Below, piece after piece: positions 47,649-59,500 of a stretch of 64,000 nucleotides of DNA. The notes under the pieces were generated by a model that saw nothing but the letters and a program-made list of their open reading frames with translations, searched no databases and was not told the DNA's origin. The number at the start of each line of letters is the position of its first letter. Position 1 is the first letter of the stretch. The position numbers were made by a program, and so were the translations under genes. Origin of the DNA: Bicyclus anynana (Eukaryota; Arthropoda; Insecta; Lepidoptera; Nymphalidae); assembly GCF_947172395.1 (NCBI RefSeq), contig NC_069090.1:10174226-10238225 (forward strand). The letters run 5' to 3'.

Positions 47649-49684
47649 GTTGTCTCGGAGGACCTTGCTGCGGAGGAGCGGGAGGTGCGGGGGCGGCAGG
47701 CGCGTCAGGCGGTTGCAGTGTGCGCGTTCGCCGCCGTGTGTAGTGTTGCCATAATAAAATTGCTTGGTCATCCATAAATTTACATACCTGAAAATATAAA
47801 ATGATATCATTATATTATATTGAGTTCACAGATTAAGAATAATAGGCAGATGGAGTGTACGGAAAACGATGGTGTTGTAGCTGGCTCCAAATACAAAATT
47901 AAAAAACGAATATATTCTCAGTCAGTACACCAGGAAGCGTCGCATCAGTAACTTTCAATATTATTCAAGAAAAATGGTGTCTTATGTTTTTAAATATTAT
48001 AAAAACTGTTTAAAATAACTAAAGAAATAAGATGGAGTATTTTTTCATTGGTAATCATTGATTATTATATTAATTTTCGTATTTATTGTTAGTGTTAAAT
48101 TTTAAAATACAATATATGAAAAAAGTTTGTATATGCTGATGTCTAGGAGACGCGTGACTTTTTTTATGAATTTCACTGCCTTCACCATGCTGCTTGTAAA
48201 AAGTCACTCTGTATGATCCTTACTCTGTGATTGAGTTATTATTTTAAAAAGATTATGAGATTATTTATCAAGCATCTTTGTTGAAATGGTGTCCTGAGCA
48301 AAAATAAAACATTCTTGGAACACAAACCTGTGCTGAAACACATTCTCTTCTGAAGGCTTCATGTTGTAATAGTTCGAGGAAATGCAAGCACATTGGGTAT
48401 TTTAAATACCGAGCGTACTCTGGTTCACGCCAGTACTGAAGATACTTCAAGTAATTGATGAACGGCTGCTCTTTAAGATACCCTCTTTGTGCCAGAACTA
48501 AAACAATATACAGAATAAAAATTTAATTTTAAAAATTATTCAATTTATTTGATAATGGCATAATCTATACTAATATTATAAAGCTGAGAGTTTGTTTCAT
48601 TAAATGTGCTAATCTCAGGAACTACTGGTCTGATTTGAAAAATTCTTTCAGTGTTAGATAGTCCATTTATCGAGGAAGGCTATAGTCTATATATTATCAC
48701 CATATTCTTATGGGAACGGGAATAGTTGCGTGCGGGAACATGGGGGAGAACTTACAAGAGAGAGCCTGGTACCAGAAACATTTATGTCCTAGATTTGATA
48801 AAATTATACTTATAATTAACAATAACAACATTTTACTAATAAAATAACAGTGGTTGATACATAGTGGATATCTGCAACTTTGTCAGAAATCAGAAAGGGA
48901 ATTTTAGCAGAACTTTTTTCTTATGTCCAATCTTTATGAAACAACTCTGAAACTTGCTCCAAACTTAGCTTAATATATCTGTGGAAGTACATGAAAATCG
49001 GTTTAGTAGTTTTTAAATTATCCTATTTTTAGGTTCATTATCACTATTTAAGCTTCGATGAAAAAAACTATGACTCTCCGCTCAGAGGAGATTAGAGGAA
49101 TGGGTGTAACTTCTCCTCCACCCCGACCCCCCTTTCCCCGCTTCCATCCACCCACTTATCGAGGATAAGGCATTCAAAACCCAACCCAAATTACTTTCCA
49201 CATCCAAAACAACTACTGACAATAACAAATTTTTTTACACAATAAATCTATTATTCATTAAACTTTACAACAATAATAAATGTAATGAGTAATTGGAATT
49301 TAATTATAGCATTTTTATAATATTAGTTGAGTATAACTATTTAAATGCAAAAAAATATTCTAACTCACAATGAATGTAGTTTGGATTGGCCAGGCACTGT
49401 ACAAATTCAAGCTCCACTTGAAACCTTATTCTATTCTGCTCTTCTGTTTCCATAACTGAAATAAATAAGGTACATATTTATTTAAAAGAAATCTTAAGGT
49501 TGTTTGACAGGGTGCTACCCGACGGAATCGCAAGTTGCAGCAGTTATGGTTTTATGAGACTTAAACCAACTCAACGTACAAGTTTTATCAAGGGAGGCTT
49601 ATAAGAATACATAAAAGTATTTAATGGATAATCAAAACACAGTTTGTACAGCAAAACTAGACACTAACCTTTTCCTGCCATCAT
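47641..49684 (-). CDS. MED31: Mediator complex subunit 31
   Basis: Coding exons on the minus strand are 49669-49684, 49369-49455, 48328-48497 and 47641-47787, all with GT/AG junctions and continuous frame. They give 139 residues. MED31 (Soh1) is a small, very conserved subunit of the Mediator middle module that bridges activators and RNA polymerase II in the nucleus. The conserved core is complete: RFQVELEFVQCLANPNYIHF, LAQRGYLKEQPFINYLKYL, YWREPEYARYLKYPMCLHFL, LLQHEAFRRE, and KFMDDQAILLWQHYTRRR. The tail after about residue 112 is Pro/Ala/Gln-rich, as often seen in arthropods. Two ATGs are adjacent (49684 and 49681); I chose the first. The gene is divergent from SNAP29, 1.4 kb away. Confidence 0.95.
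48564..48735 (+). mobile_element. Helitron-like element, subfamily 1, 3' end lost, in MED31 intron 2
   Basis: It begins TCTATACTAATATTATAAAG after an A and keeps the central blocks through TATTATCACCATATTCTTATGG. It then diverges before the CTAG terminus. Confidence 0.7.
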
Positions 49685-50396
49685 CTTGAAACCTTATATT
49701 ATGTTTTCCTTTGCTAAATGCTAATGTACTTAGTTATTTCTTATTAAAACAATAACTTACAATATTAAATAAACTAAAATTTCATTTAAATGCAAATTCT
49801 TGAAAGTAAAAAAGTAAATTATTTTTACGCATTTTTTTTTCTGTCACTTACTGCCATCCACAGATTGCTACCATCTGTCAAGAGTCAATGTCAACGATGT
49901 CAACTGTCATCATTAGTAAATTTTTTTTGCTTTATTTTTTTAGAGATAAAGTAGGCTTCAAAATTATAAAAGTACGTACAATATTAATACAACATAAATT
50001 AAATAGCTAAATTATATTATTTAACAAAAACAGGTACCAGCGATCAAAGCGCCACTTTTACAAATGCCAATCCCATTCTTCCGAAGAATCAAGAAAGTGC
50101 CCCTGAAAGTTGGCAGCCTATAGTAGAACGTTTATAGGCAGTATAAATATTCCTTGGTTGGCTGTATTGCCACGTTGTATGGCAGTACCTCAGACTAATC
50201 ACGTTGTATTGGACTTGTATTGCACTCAAATTCACCAATTAAGATTGTCTGTCGTTTTTTGAGTGTTGAGTTGACTCAAATATCGAAAATAATTAACACC
50301 AATAAATAATCTGTATACTTACACACTACTACACATACTTACTACACACAACTATAAATTTTAAATCGTTATACTCTCCTGTGTAATTTAAACAAT

Positions 50397-50733
50397 GAAA
50401 CATCGATTCTATAGACGCAGTTCATATCAAATATCAACACAACGACGCATATCAAATATTTTTGGTAGAGGGGTAAACTCTAGCGACGATGGTCCTATAA
50501 AAGGTAATTGATCTGAGGGCGATACTAAATACAATAAAAAGCCAGCCTGCTGCTGGTCACAGGTGGTATCAATAATATTATTACACTTAATTATATTTTG
50601 TAATAAAAACAATATCCAAAAAGAATCGATTCTTCATTACAATACATCGATTCTACAGCAACTGTGCTTAAAAGCTCTAGATCATTGATCATATACTTCG
50701 ACAGAAAAGTAACGTCTTGCAAGGCCGGTCCTT
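50397..50733. mobile_element. Two direct copies of a roughly 95-bp terminal-repeat-like sequence (possible P-like transposon ends)
   Basis: Copy 1 (50397-50497) and copy 2 (50643-50733) both start ACATCGATTCTA(T/C)AG and end near GGTCCT. Copy 2 also aligns closely with the reverse complement of 55738-55832: TAGATCATTGAT, GACAGA-RGTAACG and GGTCCTT. Before copy 2 lies TTTTGTAATAAAAACAATA...AAAGAATCGATTCTT. The same word follows the THAP-like exon at 55987. They appear to be ends of one DNA-transposon family. Confidence 0.5.
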
Positions 50734-51103
50734 ATCTAACTAATCTGAGCTGTGCTGTGATTACCTTTGTCGTCTGTGGATTTCCCTATATTTGACATAA
50801 GTTCCTCGTTTGTGGTTTCTTGATTTGACATTTGTGATTTGTGACTTCTTCTGTAAATCATTCCATCATTTCATTTCATTTTCATTAATCATTACTCATT
50901 ACAGAGTACTTTATTGCTGCCCACTTTACTAAATACAAAAGAAAGTAATTAGTGAATACTAGAAACTTGGAAAGAAATAAAATTTTGTGTTTAGTGTTTC
51001 GAACGAAAAAGTAATCATATTTAAATTTTAAAGTCTACATAACTGATAAAAGTGTGTTTGTATATAGTTTTAATTAAAAGGAGTGCGTCACCAAATAAGA
51101 ACA

Positions 51104-51901
51104 ATGTCAGGAAATAGGAGTATCCTTAATTCAAACAATCTTTTCGAAGATGACGATGTTGACGACGCAAACTTCGTTGAAAGTTATAGACAAAGATTCC
51201 CTCCACCTCAACCGAGGCCATCTCAGTCGCCATACATCGCGGAATTGGAAAGACAAAGGCAAATAACTTTAGAAAAACAAAAAGAGATCGAACAGCGTAC
51301 GCTCGATTCCTCGGTAAGAAGTATAGGTTTATTGCGTGAGTCTGAACAAATTGGCATTGCAACCGCGGAGGAACTGGCTCGTCAAAGAGAACAACTGGAA
51401 AATACCAACAAACGTCTAGATGAAATTAACACTAACTTAACTTACAGTCAAAAGCATCTTAATGGCATTAAATCGGTTTTTTATGGATTCAAAAATTATC
51501 TCTCTGGTAAATCTGACCAAACACCCCCTAAAAGTCAGATTTCCCCAAGTTCAAGTAGTTCTAAAGTAGGCACAAGTAGCAGGTTTGATGATACCACACC
51601 GTCAATGGCTGCTGGAAGAAGCAGCAACTTCAGCAGTCATCCCAGCACTCGCTTGCGAGAACTTGATGCACAAATACAACCTGAACCAATATCAGACTCG
51701 CAGAGAATAAACAAAATACTGGATCAGAATTTGGATGAAATGGTTTCTCATATAACAAGACTCAAAGGCCTCGGAGTGGCTCTTGGTGATGAAATAACAC
51801 AACAAAATGAACTCATTGATAGAATTCACGACAAAGCTGATGATGCAGATATAAAGATTGGCCAGCAAAACAAGCAAATGAATAAGCTATTAGGCAAATG
51901 A
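51104..51901 (+). CDS. SNAP29: SNAP29-type Qbc-SNARE, single coding exon
   Basis: The product is 265 residues from ATG at 51104; an upstream in-frame GTG at 51083 is not a start. SNAP29 (usnp in Drosophila) is a cytosolic Qb+Qc SNARE that pairs with syntaxins and VAMPs in autophagosome-lysosome and endosomal fusion. The N-terminus is acidic (LFEDDDVDDANF). The Qb SNARE coiled coil spans about 55-120 (LDSSVRSIGLLRESEQIG, ELARQREQLENTNKRLDEI). A Ser-rich linker follows. The Qc helix spans about 205-265 (INKILDQNLDEMVSHITRLK, GDEITQQNELIDRIHDKADD) and ends MNKLLGK. As expected for SNAP29 and unlike SNAP25, the linker has no palmitoylated Cys cluster; I see no Cys at all. The coding region has no intron. 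A 5' UTR intron cannot be excluded. Confidence 0.93.
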   Translation: MSGNRSILNSNNLFEDDDVDDANFVESYRQRFPPPQPRPSQSPYIAELERQRQITLEKQKEIEQRTLDSSVRSIGLLRESEQIGIATAEELARQREQLENTNKRLDEINTNLTYSQKHLNGIKSVFYGFKNYLSGKSDQTPPKSQISPSSSSSKVGTSSRFDDTTPSMAAGRSSNFSSHPSTRLRELDAQIQPEPISDSQRINKILDQNLDEMVSHITRLKGLGVALGDEITQQNELIDRIHDKADDADIKIGQQNKQMNKLLGK

Positions 51902-54031
51902 TAACATTTATAAGAAATCAATCTGTTCTCCTATTACTGTATAATATAAACTTTGTTAAGTGAATTTGTTAAATTTAAACTTAAGCCTTTGTTACTTTTA
52001 TATCAGCTGAAAATGTTGAACATAAAATTATTGTATTCATTAAAAAAAGTTCTGTAATATATTGCTAAGTATTATAGGAAAGGTTATCTATAAATTAATT
52101 AACATGTATCGCTTATCAAAAATTTAGGTGTAGGTGGCTATTCATGATAAAGTGCAAAGCTACTAACTTTGTACTGATAAACAATATATTAATTATTATA
52201 GTATACACTTTTTTAGCACTATTTGAGTTTGTATATAATTTTTGCATACTGGGAATTAGAAGGCTGCATACAAGACCAGCATGTAAAAAAATACAATACT
52301 ATTTGCATCTCCATCTCAGGCACCAAAATATACCCAGGCTGTACAGATGTAAAATAGAGTGGAATAGATAGAATATAGACTAGTTTATGATAATATTATT
52401 ATAGGTACTCAGAATTTGTCAAATTTTCTAGTTGTGGAGAATCAATAGAATTATCATTTGCCTTTTTTTTAACTTTTACTTTTTAATTTTACAATAAAAA
52501 AAAAATACATGAAATTAAAAGTGGGATTTATTGTAATAATTAATCCAAATTGATTATTGTATGTGCTTTTTCACGAATCAGGTCAGATTGTGCCCATTGT
52601 CCTTTGCAATATAATGTGTTTTTACCAAGATAAATTCTTGTATTTACTAGAAAGTTTCATTGATTTTTTACTTGAAACCTGTATCCATTGTGTATAAGAT
52701 TTGTGTATGCTGCTTGATTATGCAGCCCCGCTTACTTATCATCATTCCTATTTGCTTTATAAATACATCCAGTAAACTACTTTCAATTATTGTAATATAT
52801 TTTTTAGAATGATTAAATTATAACTAATTTTGTGGAATGCCATTTATTTCACTTTATCATTTATGCTAATATGAAAGTATCAGTTTTCTATAATTTACAC
52901 TGATTATCTATGAATCCTTGTGGACTGACGACTTCAAGCGAATTGCAGGGATTCGCTGGCTGCAGGTGGCTCAGTATTGTGATGTTTGGAAGACCCTACT
53001 AAAGTCCCTATGTCCTGCAGTGGATGTCCATCGGCTGATATGATGATGATATGAGTATCAAGAGTATGTTTGTATTACTATCCATGTAAACAAACTCTTT
53101 ATAGGAGACAAGCTAATATCTGGAATCACCAGTCTGATTGTTTAAATTCTATTTGTATATGATAACCAGACATGTGGCTCTTTTACATAACTTTAAGAGG
53201 GGTTGGTTGATGGGCAAACTTGTAAAGTCTTATTAAAAATTCAAAGGGGAATGGTTTTTCATATGGGCAACTAGCAACCTGCCCCATCTTTGGATTGGTG
53301 CTATGTAGATTCTAATAATATAATTAGTCTATACTACAAACACTATATTGATGCTTCATGCCCATTGACTGTGCCAACTCAGACAAAATATAAGCCCCAG
53401 CAGCTGCTGTCTTTTTTATACACATCTCTGATGTATTTTCAGTACTATCTTATGTATGTACTCTTTAAACATGTAAACCTGTCTCTTGAATTACTATCTA
53501 TTTCTGAAAACTACATTAGTCTGCTAAATAGTTTAAGCGTTAAAAGACCGAAGCAAACAAGCATCAGAAGCTTAGACCATTAAAAAGAATGGTCTAAGAT
53601 CAGAAGTAACTTTATTACAAGACAAATTTAAAAAATAGATTTTCTAGTACTTGTACTGACTCATAAATGTTTTCTATATTCTCTACTTTTATGGGTCCAT
53701 CTGTTTTTGTTAATTTTAACCTTGACTGTTACTCTCTTAAAAAAGTGGATAAAATTGGGAGGACTCCATAATTGGCATTTTCATTGGTAGAAAGACAATA
53801 CTATTAACATTGTTCATCAAAATTACTGTTGTACATACAGATATACGTCTAGTTAGATTACATACAACCAGACTCGTTGAACATTACTCAAACCCCTCAT
53901 TAGAAATAATATAAATTTAAGAAAAATTGGATACTCAAACAACACATTCCATAAGATTTGAAAAGTGAAAAGAAATGCTTTAAATATTGGTAAATGAATT
54001 TCAATAAAAACTAATAAAGTTTCAAAGCATT
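51902..54031. other. SNAP29 3' flank and intergenic region
   Basis: AATAAA at 52493-52498, followed by an A-rich run, is a plausible SNAP29 poly(A) signal 590 bp after the stop. The region also has an 11-bp-arm hairpin, CTTAGACCATT / AATGGTCTAAG, at 53571-53598, and a LINE fragment listed separately. An open frame at 53290-53583 lacks recognisable features. Confidence 0.45.
52919..53055 (+). mobile_element. RTE-like LINE 3' end fragment
   Basis: GTGGACTGACGACTTCAAGCG, GGGATTCGCTGGCTGCAGG, GTCCTGCAGTGGATGTCCATC and an ATGATGATGAT tail match the copy at 23190-23345. Confidence 0.75.
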
Positions 54032-54037
54032 TTTATT
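54032..54037 (-). terminator. Polyadenylation signal of the ZAD zinc-finger gene
   Basis: TTTATT on the plus strand (AATAAA on the minus strand) lies 88 bp after the stop codon. Confidence 0.5.
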
Positions 54038-54124
54038 TACTCAAATTAGAAACTTAATGTATAGCAAGAGTTATTTCTAATACCTATGGAAGTCTATGGC
54101 CACTACAAATATTAAGTTTTGTGG

Positions 54125-55450
54125 CTAATAAAACAGGTCATCTATAATCACATTTTCAGTGTTTATTTCTGTCAGTTCCTCGTGAATCTTCCTGTGCTTT
54201 TGTAATACTCTCTTATTAGCTAATTTCTTATTACAAATATCACATGAAATCTCTTTATCAATATGAGATTCTTTATGAATTTTTAAGCCTGAAGATGTAG
54301 CAAATGTTTTAAAACATTCATCACACTTATGAGGTCTGTTCTGTGTATGTGTGTAAGCAACGTGAACAACCAGGGAATGTTTAGTTGCAAAACTTCGATT
54401 ACAATCTTTATGTGTGCACTGAAAAGGTTTTGGCTGCTCTTGACCAGTATGAATCAGACTATGAACTCTCAAGTAAGATGCCCTTGTATATCTTTTCGGA
54501 CAATCTGGGCAAGCAAATGCTTTGAAGCCATCATGAATCTTCAAGTGCATCATTAAGGTTGATTTTGCTGTGAACCTCTTCCCACATGTCACACAGACAA
54601 ACAATTTACGATTGCTAGAATGTGCTACACGAAAGTGCTCTTTTAAAGATTGTCTTGATTTGTAAGTCTTATTACAAAAACCACATTTGAATTGGTTAAC
54701 ATTAATGTGAGATACCATGTGCTGTTTTATTCCATTAGATGTGTGGAATCTTTTGCCACACTTTTGACAAAGAAATCTGCGAAACTCGCTATGGTTAGCC
54801 ATATGGTATTTCAGGCCGTAGACTCTAGTGAATGATTTAGGACATAAACTGCACACATATCGCTTCTCGCCCTCTTGCCGAGGAGGTCTCTCTGTTGAGG
54901 TTATTTCTGTCACGGGAGGCAAAGGAGTCAACTCTTTACTCTCGGGTAATTGTGGTTCAAAATTAATCATTGAATGGTTACTATACAATGGTACATCATA
55001 TTCGTGATCTTGGTATACAACATTTATATCAATTGCATCCATATTATTAGCTCTTTCAAAGTTGTTTGATGACTGCATACTAAACAAATGACACATTGTC
55101 ACATTAGCTTTCAAGCAGTTGAGTTTGAAATTATAGGCAAGCAGAGCAGTTGAAACGCATGATGCACACATTCCTTGGGGCCAATTTTCTTCATCATTAT
55201 TCTAAACAAACAAAACATTGGTTAAATAAAATACCACCAACAAATTAACATATACTTAAGTAGACATACAACTTACTTCTAAACAGTTGAGGAAAATCAA
55301 TATATCAATAAGCTTAATTTTATTCATTTCATGTGAAACTAAATCTTGTATATTCATGAACATCGTAGGGTCGTTTGAATCATAATCTAATAGACAAGTC
55401 CGACATATGTTTTTCGATGAAGGTAATATCAAGTTAGCGTAGTGCTCCAT
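54125..55450 (-). CDS. ZAD-domain C2H2 zinc-finger transcription factor
   Basis: There are two coding exons on the minus strand, 55277-55450 and 54125-55201, joined across a 75-bp GT/AG intron. They give 416 residues from ATG at 55450. The N-terminal ZAD (zinc-finger-associated domain) spans about 16-85. It has the first Cys pair in ICRTCL and the second in MCASCV, with the intron inside the domain; ZADs mediate dimerisation of insect zinc-finger factors. A linker with low conservation follows. The C-terminal half has eight C2H2 fingers, starting YVCSLC, FLCQKC, FKCGFC, FVCVTC, FACPDC, FQCTHKDC, HKCDEC and ISCDIC. Finger 6 has four residues between its cysteines. It is a nuclear DNA-binding protein of unknown target, in a family strongly expanded in insects, so orthology is not assigned. 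It is divergent from eIF3c. Confidence 0.92.
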
Positions 55451-55737
55451 GTTAGACTTCAATCAATTTATCGTTTTATAGATTTTCAGTACTATGCACC
55501 AAACATCTTCCATAGTTTAACCAATACAATACACTCCATTTAAGTACGAAGAATCAGAATCTGGAATAATCCATTTGCAATTTCGCACTCCACCAATCTC
55601 CTTCTCCATAGTCCATACATAGAGTTATAGAGTATAGACCATAGCCATTCACACCACATAATCCATAGACTATAGATAACATAGATTCAATAACATGATC
55701 ACATAAGGGTGGCCACATACCTTAGACCATTGAAAAG

Positions 55738-56020
55738 AAAGGACCTGCCTCGTAAACCGTTACCCCTCTGTCAAAGATCAAAAATCAATGATCTAACGCG
55801 TTTATTAAAACTGTTTCTATAGAATCGATGTTTCATTATTATAATCGTTTTCGTCGTGTAAAGAACTAAAAATGCCGGTTTGTGTAGTTGAATGGCATAA
55901 AAAACGGCCAAAAGCTTGTAGATTAGTAAAAGATGGAGTAACGTTTCGTTTGTAAGTATTTGTACCATAATTTTATCAAATTTGTAATAAAAACGATTTC
56001 TAAAAGAATCGATTCTTTTG
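55738..56020 (+). mobile_element. Remnant of a THAP-containing (P-element-like) DNA transposon
   Basis: 55738-55832 is the inverse copy of the terminal-repeat-like sequence at 50643-50733. It is followed by a short THAP-like coding exon (55872-55951). Then comes TTTGTAATAAAAACGAT...AAAAGAATCGATTCTT (55980-56017), which is also found immediately before the other terminal copy. Terminal repeat, THAP exon and subterminal palindrome fit an internally deleted P-like element. No catalytic domain is present. Confidence 0.45.
55872..55951 (+). pseudogene. THAP-like N-terminal exon, degenerate and orphaned
   Basis: ATG at 55872 opens 26 codons, MPVCVVEWHKK...CRLVKDGVTFR, then a good GTAAGT donor at 55952. 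The pattern resembles the first exon of insect THAP proteins (MPxCVVxxC...GVTFHRFP), but the second zinc-ligand Cys appears replaced (His at residue 9). No downstream THAP exon is present before eIF3c. Too short to be certain. Confidence 0.35.
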
Positions 56021-56523
56021 ACGGAACATATATATATATATGCATTTCCATTTTCTTATTCCTCTATGTATTTGAATGACTACGGCACGACCAACAGGCG
56101 ACTATTTTTTTCTCCGCTCCACACGCTCCACAGTCTTTCGCTGTCTCTGGGTGATGGCGACTGACATGATAATTTGACAGTGACACTGACAGTTTTTGAC
56201 GTATGGTTGCGTTGCGTTGCGCTAGCGGGATGGAGTCGTGAGCAATTTTATGATACAAAAGTAAAGCGATTAAAATTAATTAATTTAAAGCAATCTATGT
56301 AAGTTTTAATCCATATTTTAGAATATTATGCAAAAACCGTGTTTTAGTTACTTTTTAGCACAGTTTATATTTAACAATATTGCAGTCATAACCTTCAAAT
56401 TTGAAACACATTTAACGCTAGAAATCTCTTCAAATTCATAAGCAACAGTTTATAAAGGTTTATATCGAATAAAGTTATTACTTTGTTGTTATTATTACAT
56501 GTTATTTTAGATAAACTACAATC

Positions 56524-59500
56524 ATGAGTCGTTTCTTCGCTACTGGTACAGACTCCGAGTCTGATAGTTCGTCTGAAGAGGAGCAGGTAGTACGAGCGCC
56601 TGCACCCGTCTATACGGTAAGTTGCATTTGATATCGAAAGTTTGTAATAAAAGGAAAATATAATTTGTGGACGCTGCACAAGTTTATTATATTGAAAATC
56701 CTATAAAATAAATTGTCTTTATCAACAGTTTAGTGACGATGAAGAAGAAACTAAACGTGTAGTGCGTTCCATGAAAGAGAAAAGATATGAGGAGTTAGAA
56801 GGAATAATTCATTCACTTCGCAACCATCGAAAGATTAAAGACTACTCGTCAGCATTGGCTTCATTTGAAGAACTCCAAAGAGCTTACACCCGTGCTGCTC
56901 CTGTAGTGCAAAAGGAAGAAAATGGAATAGCACCACGGTTCTTTATAAGAGCCTTGACTGAGCTGGATGATTGGGTTTCTGGGGCGTGGAATGATAGGGA
57001 TAGCCGTAAAGCTCTTTCAAAGGGCAACAGTAAGGCACTTACATCATTGAGACAAAAACTGAGGAAATATACAAAAGATTTTGACGCAGAGATATCTAAG
57101 TTCAGGGAGAACCCTGATTTGCCTGATGATGATGATGAGCGTAAAGGTTGGTATGAATTTCTAGACACCTTCTCTTTATATATTCTTTATGTAACAACTT
57201 ATAGCAATATATTGTTTCCTTTGCTACAATTATAAGTTTAAAAAAGCTGTTGACAAAGTTTTTAGATTTCTGCTCTTTAATTGCTCAAATCTATCTATTA
57301 ATTGCAACAGTTTAATGATTATCCATCAGGCATCATTAATGTAGTAATTTGTAGTGCATATCCTTATTATTGTATCATTTTATGCCAATGGATGGATGGA
57401 TTCATTGTTGAACAAATGCCTCTTGCATGGACACCAATCACCAATCTCTAGCTTCCAACATCTCTATGTAACCAGCTTGATGTTGTCAGCCCATTCTATA
57501 GGGGTTAACCAACACTGGGCTTTCTAGTTCATGGTTGCCATTCCAGAACCTTGGGGTTCTCACTTTTATTTATATTTTAGTTATTCATAACTGGAATAAA
57601 AAACCAAACGTTTTATTTAAATTTCATAAATTATGTTACGCTAACTTTTAAATAGGACCTTTGTTGATAGCTTGTTATCAATATTAGAAAAAGTTCTAAT
57701 GCAAAGATGCTTAAGATGAAAAATACTTAAGATGCTCAAAGTCATTTGTATAAAAAACAGGTATAGGAACATTATCAGTCACTGTAATTTTATAATAATT
57801 CTCAGTTTATGCTATTTTCTCTTTGTCTATTTGTCTCCTTTCTGTAGTTTAATATGTATATTTTTATATATTTATGATTTTATGTATATGTATACATATT
57901 TGTATGCTATATTTAGTTTTATATTATTGTTTTTATTTTGATTTACTATATACAACGTGTCCCAAAATTCAACGATAAGCGGGCGCCAAAAGATTGACCT
58001 GCTCATGAGCACTTAAGGAAAAATAATAAAAAAAATATACCTAAATTTTTTTTTAGTTACAAAATAAATTTTAAAATTCTTTGAAAATTTACACCTTGTA
58101 TGATATTTTGAACTACCACGGCTACAATTTCTTAAATATGCTTAAGATTTTTTTTGTATCGGATACCTAAGTAGTACTACTATTCACCACAACTCTTAAA
58201 AACACCACAATGCCCGCAGTTTTTACACAAAAAAAAATCAAAATATTTTTTTTCCCTCAAATTTATAAAGATTTTTACTTTCAGTCTACTTTGACTCATG
58301 GTCTTGCAAAAAAAAGTATGAACACCGCTATGGCAAGTTATTTTCAAAGTTAACGCAACTAATCAAGATTTCAAAATAGTATAATACCCTAAGATAACTA
58401 GTCGCAAAAAAAAAATATGCGTACCATTTGTAAACAAGAACTAAATTTCTAAAATGTTTTTGCTCCTAGAAATCACTTTTACTTTATGCACAAAATGATG
58501 TGAGTCATACGTTGCAATTTCCTAGAATTTTAATGGAACGAACGATAACATTTAAAAATAAGAGAGAGAGAGAGAGAGAAAGATAGCGATAAGTATACGT
58601 TAGAGAGGGATAGACAGATGTTCTTTGTTGAATGACAATGATGCAGGTAAAGAAAATCCTGTTCCCAGCAAGTCAGTACGCTCTGCTCCTTTGTTTACTG
58701 CGCAACTTTCCGTATTCAATTGACGTGGCTCTCGTACTAACGACTTTTGGCTTTGCATTTTGGACTGGACTTAAGTGATCTGCAAACTGAACTGACCTGG
58801 CATTATTTTGGACTGTGCCTGTGTTTTGTGAATTGGACTTTTGGTGTATTTTGGACTGTTTAGCGTTATCATGCCGCAACCATACACGCCGATGGAATAC
58901 GCTAACATGCATCTCATTTATGGAGAATGTCGGTGCAATGCTAACGCTGCTAGCAGATTGTATCGAGAAAGGTACCCAAACGCTCAAAGATATCCAGATT
59001 ATCGGGTATTTATGAATGTGCATCAAGCGTTTTCGGAGGGTCGTTTGCCGTCAGCTAGAAGAAACGCTGGAAGACCTAGATCGGAATGCGATGAAGAAGT
59101 TCTCAATGAAATAAACATTGATTCAACTACCTCAGTGCGTGCCATAGAAGCAGCTACGGGAATCCCAAAAAGTTCAGCACATCGAATACTAAAACGTCAT
59201 CGGCTACACCCATATCATTACAGACGTGTACAAACGTTACTATCACGGGACTATCCACTGCGGATCGCATTTTGCCGAGTGATGCTTCAAAAGCATCGGG
59301 AAGCTCCTCAGTTCTTGGATAAAGTACTATGGTCGGATGAAACAACCTGCAAGAAAGATGGCTATTTAAATCTTCACAACCTACACAGCTGGAGCAATGA
59401 GAATCCGCACCTGATGAGAGAAGACAAATCCCAATATCAATTTAAGGTCAACTTATGGACGGGCATTTTAAATGGAAAAGTGATTGGGCCTTTTGAATTA

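Noticed and set aside
53290..53583. 97-codon open frame rich in Tyr and Leu
   Set aside because: It starts at TTG, has no domain or plausible splice partner, and its composition looks like translated AT-rich DNA.
58841..58870. Ten extra N-terminal codons of the transposase frame (MVYFGLFSVI)
   Set aside because: The first codon is not needed. The family-typical start is the ATG at 58871, and the extension has no conserved feature.
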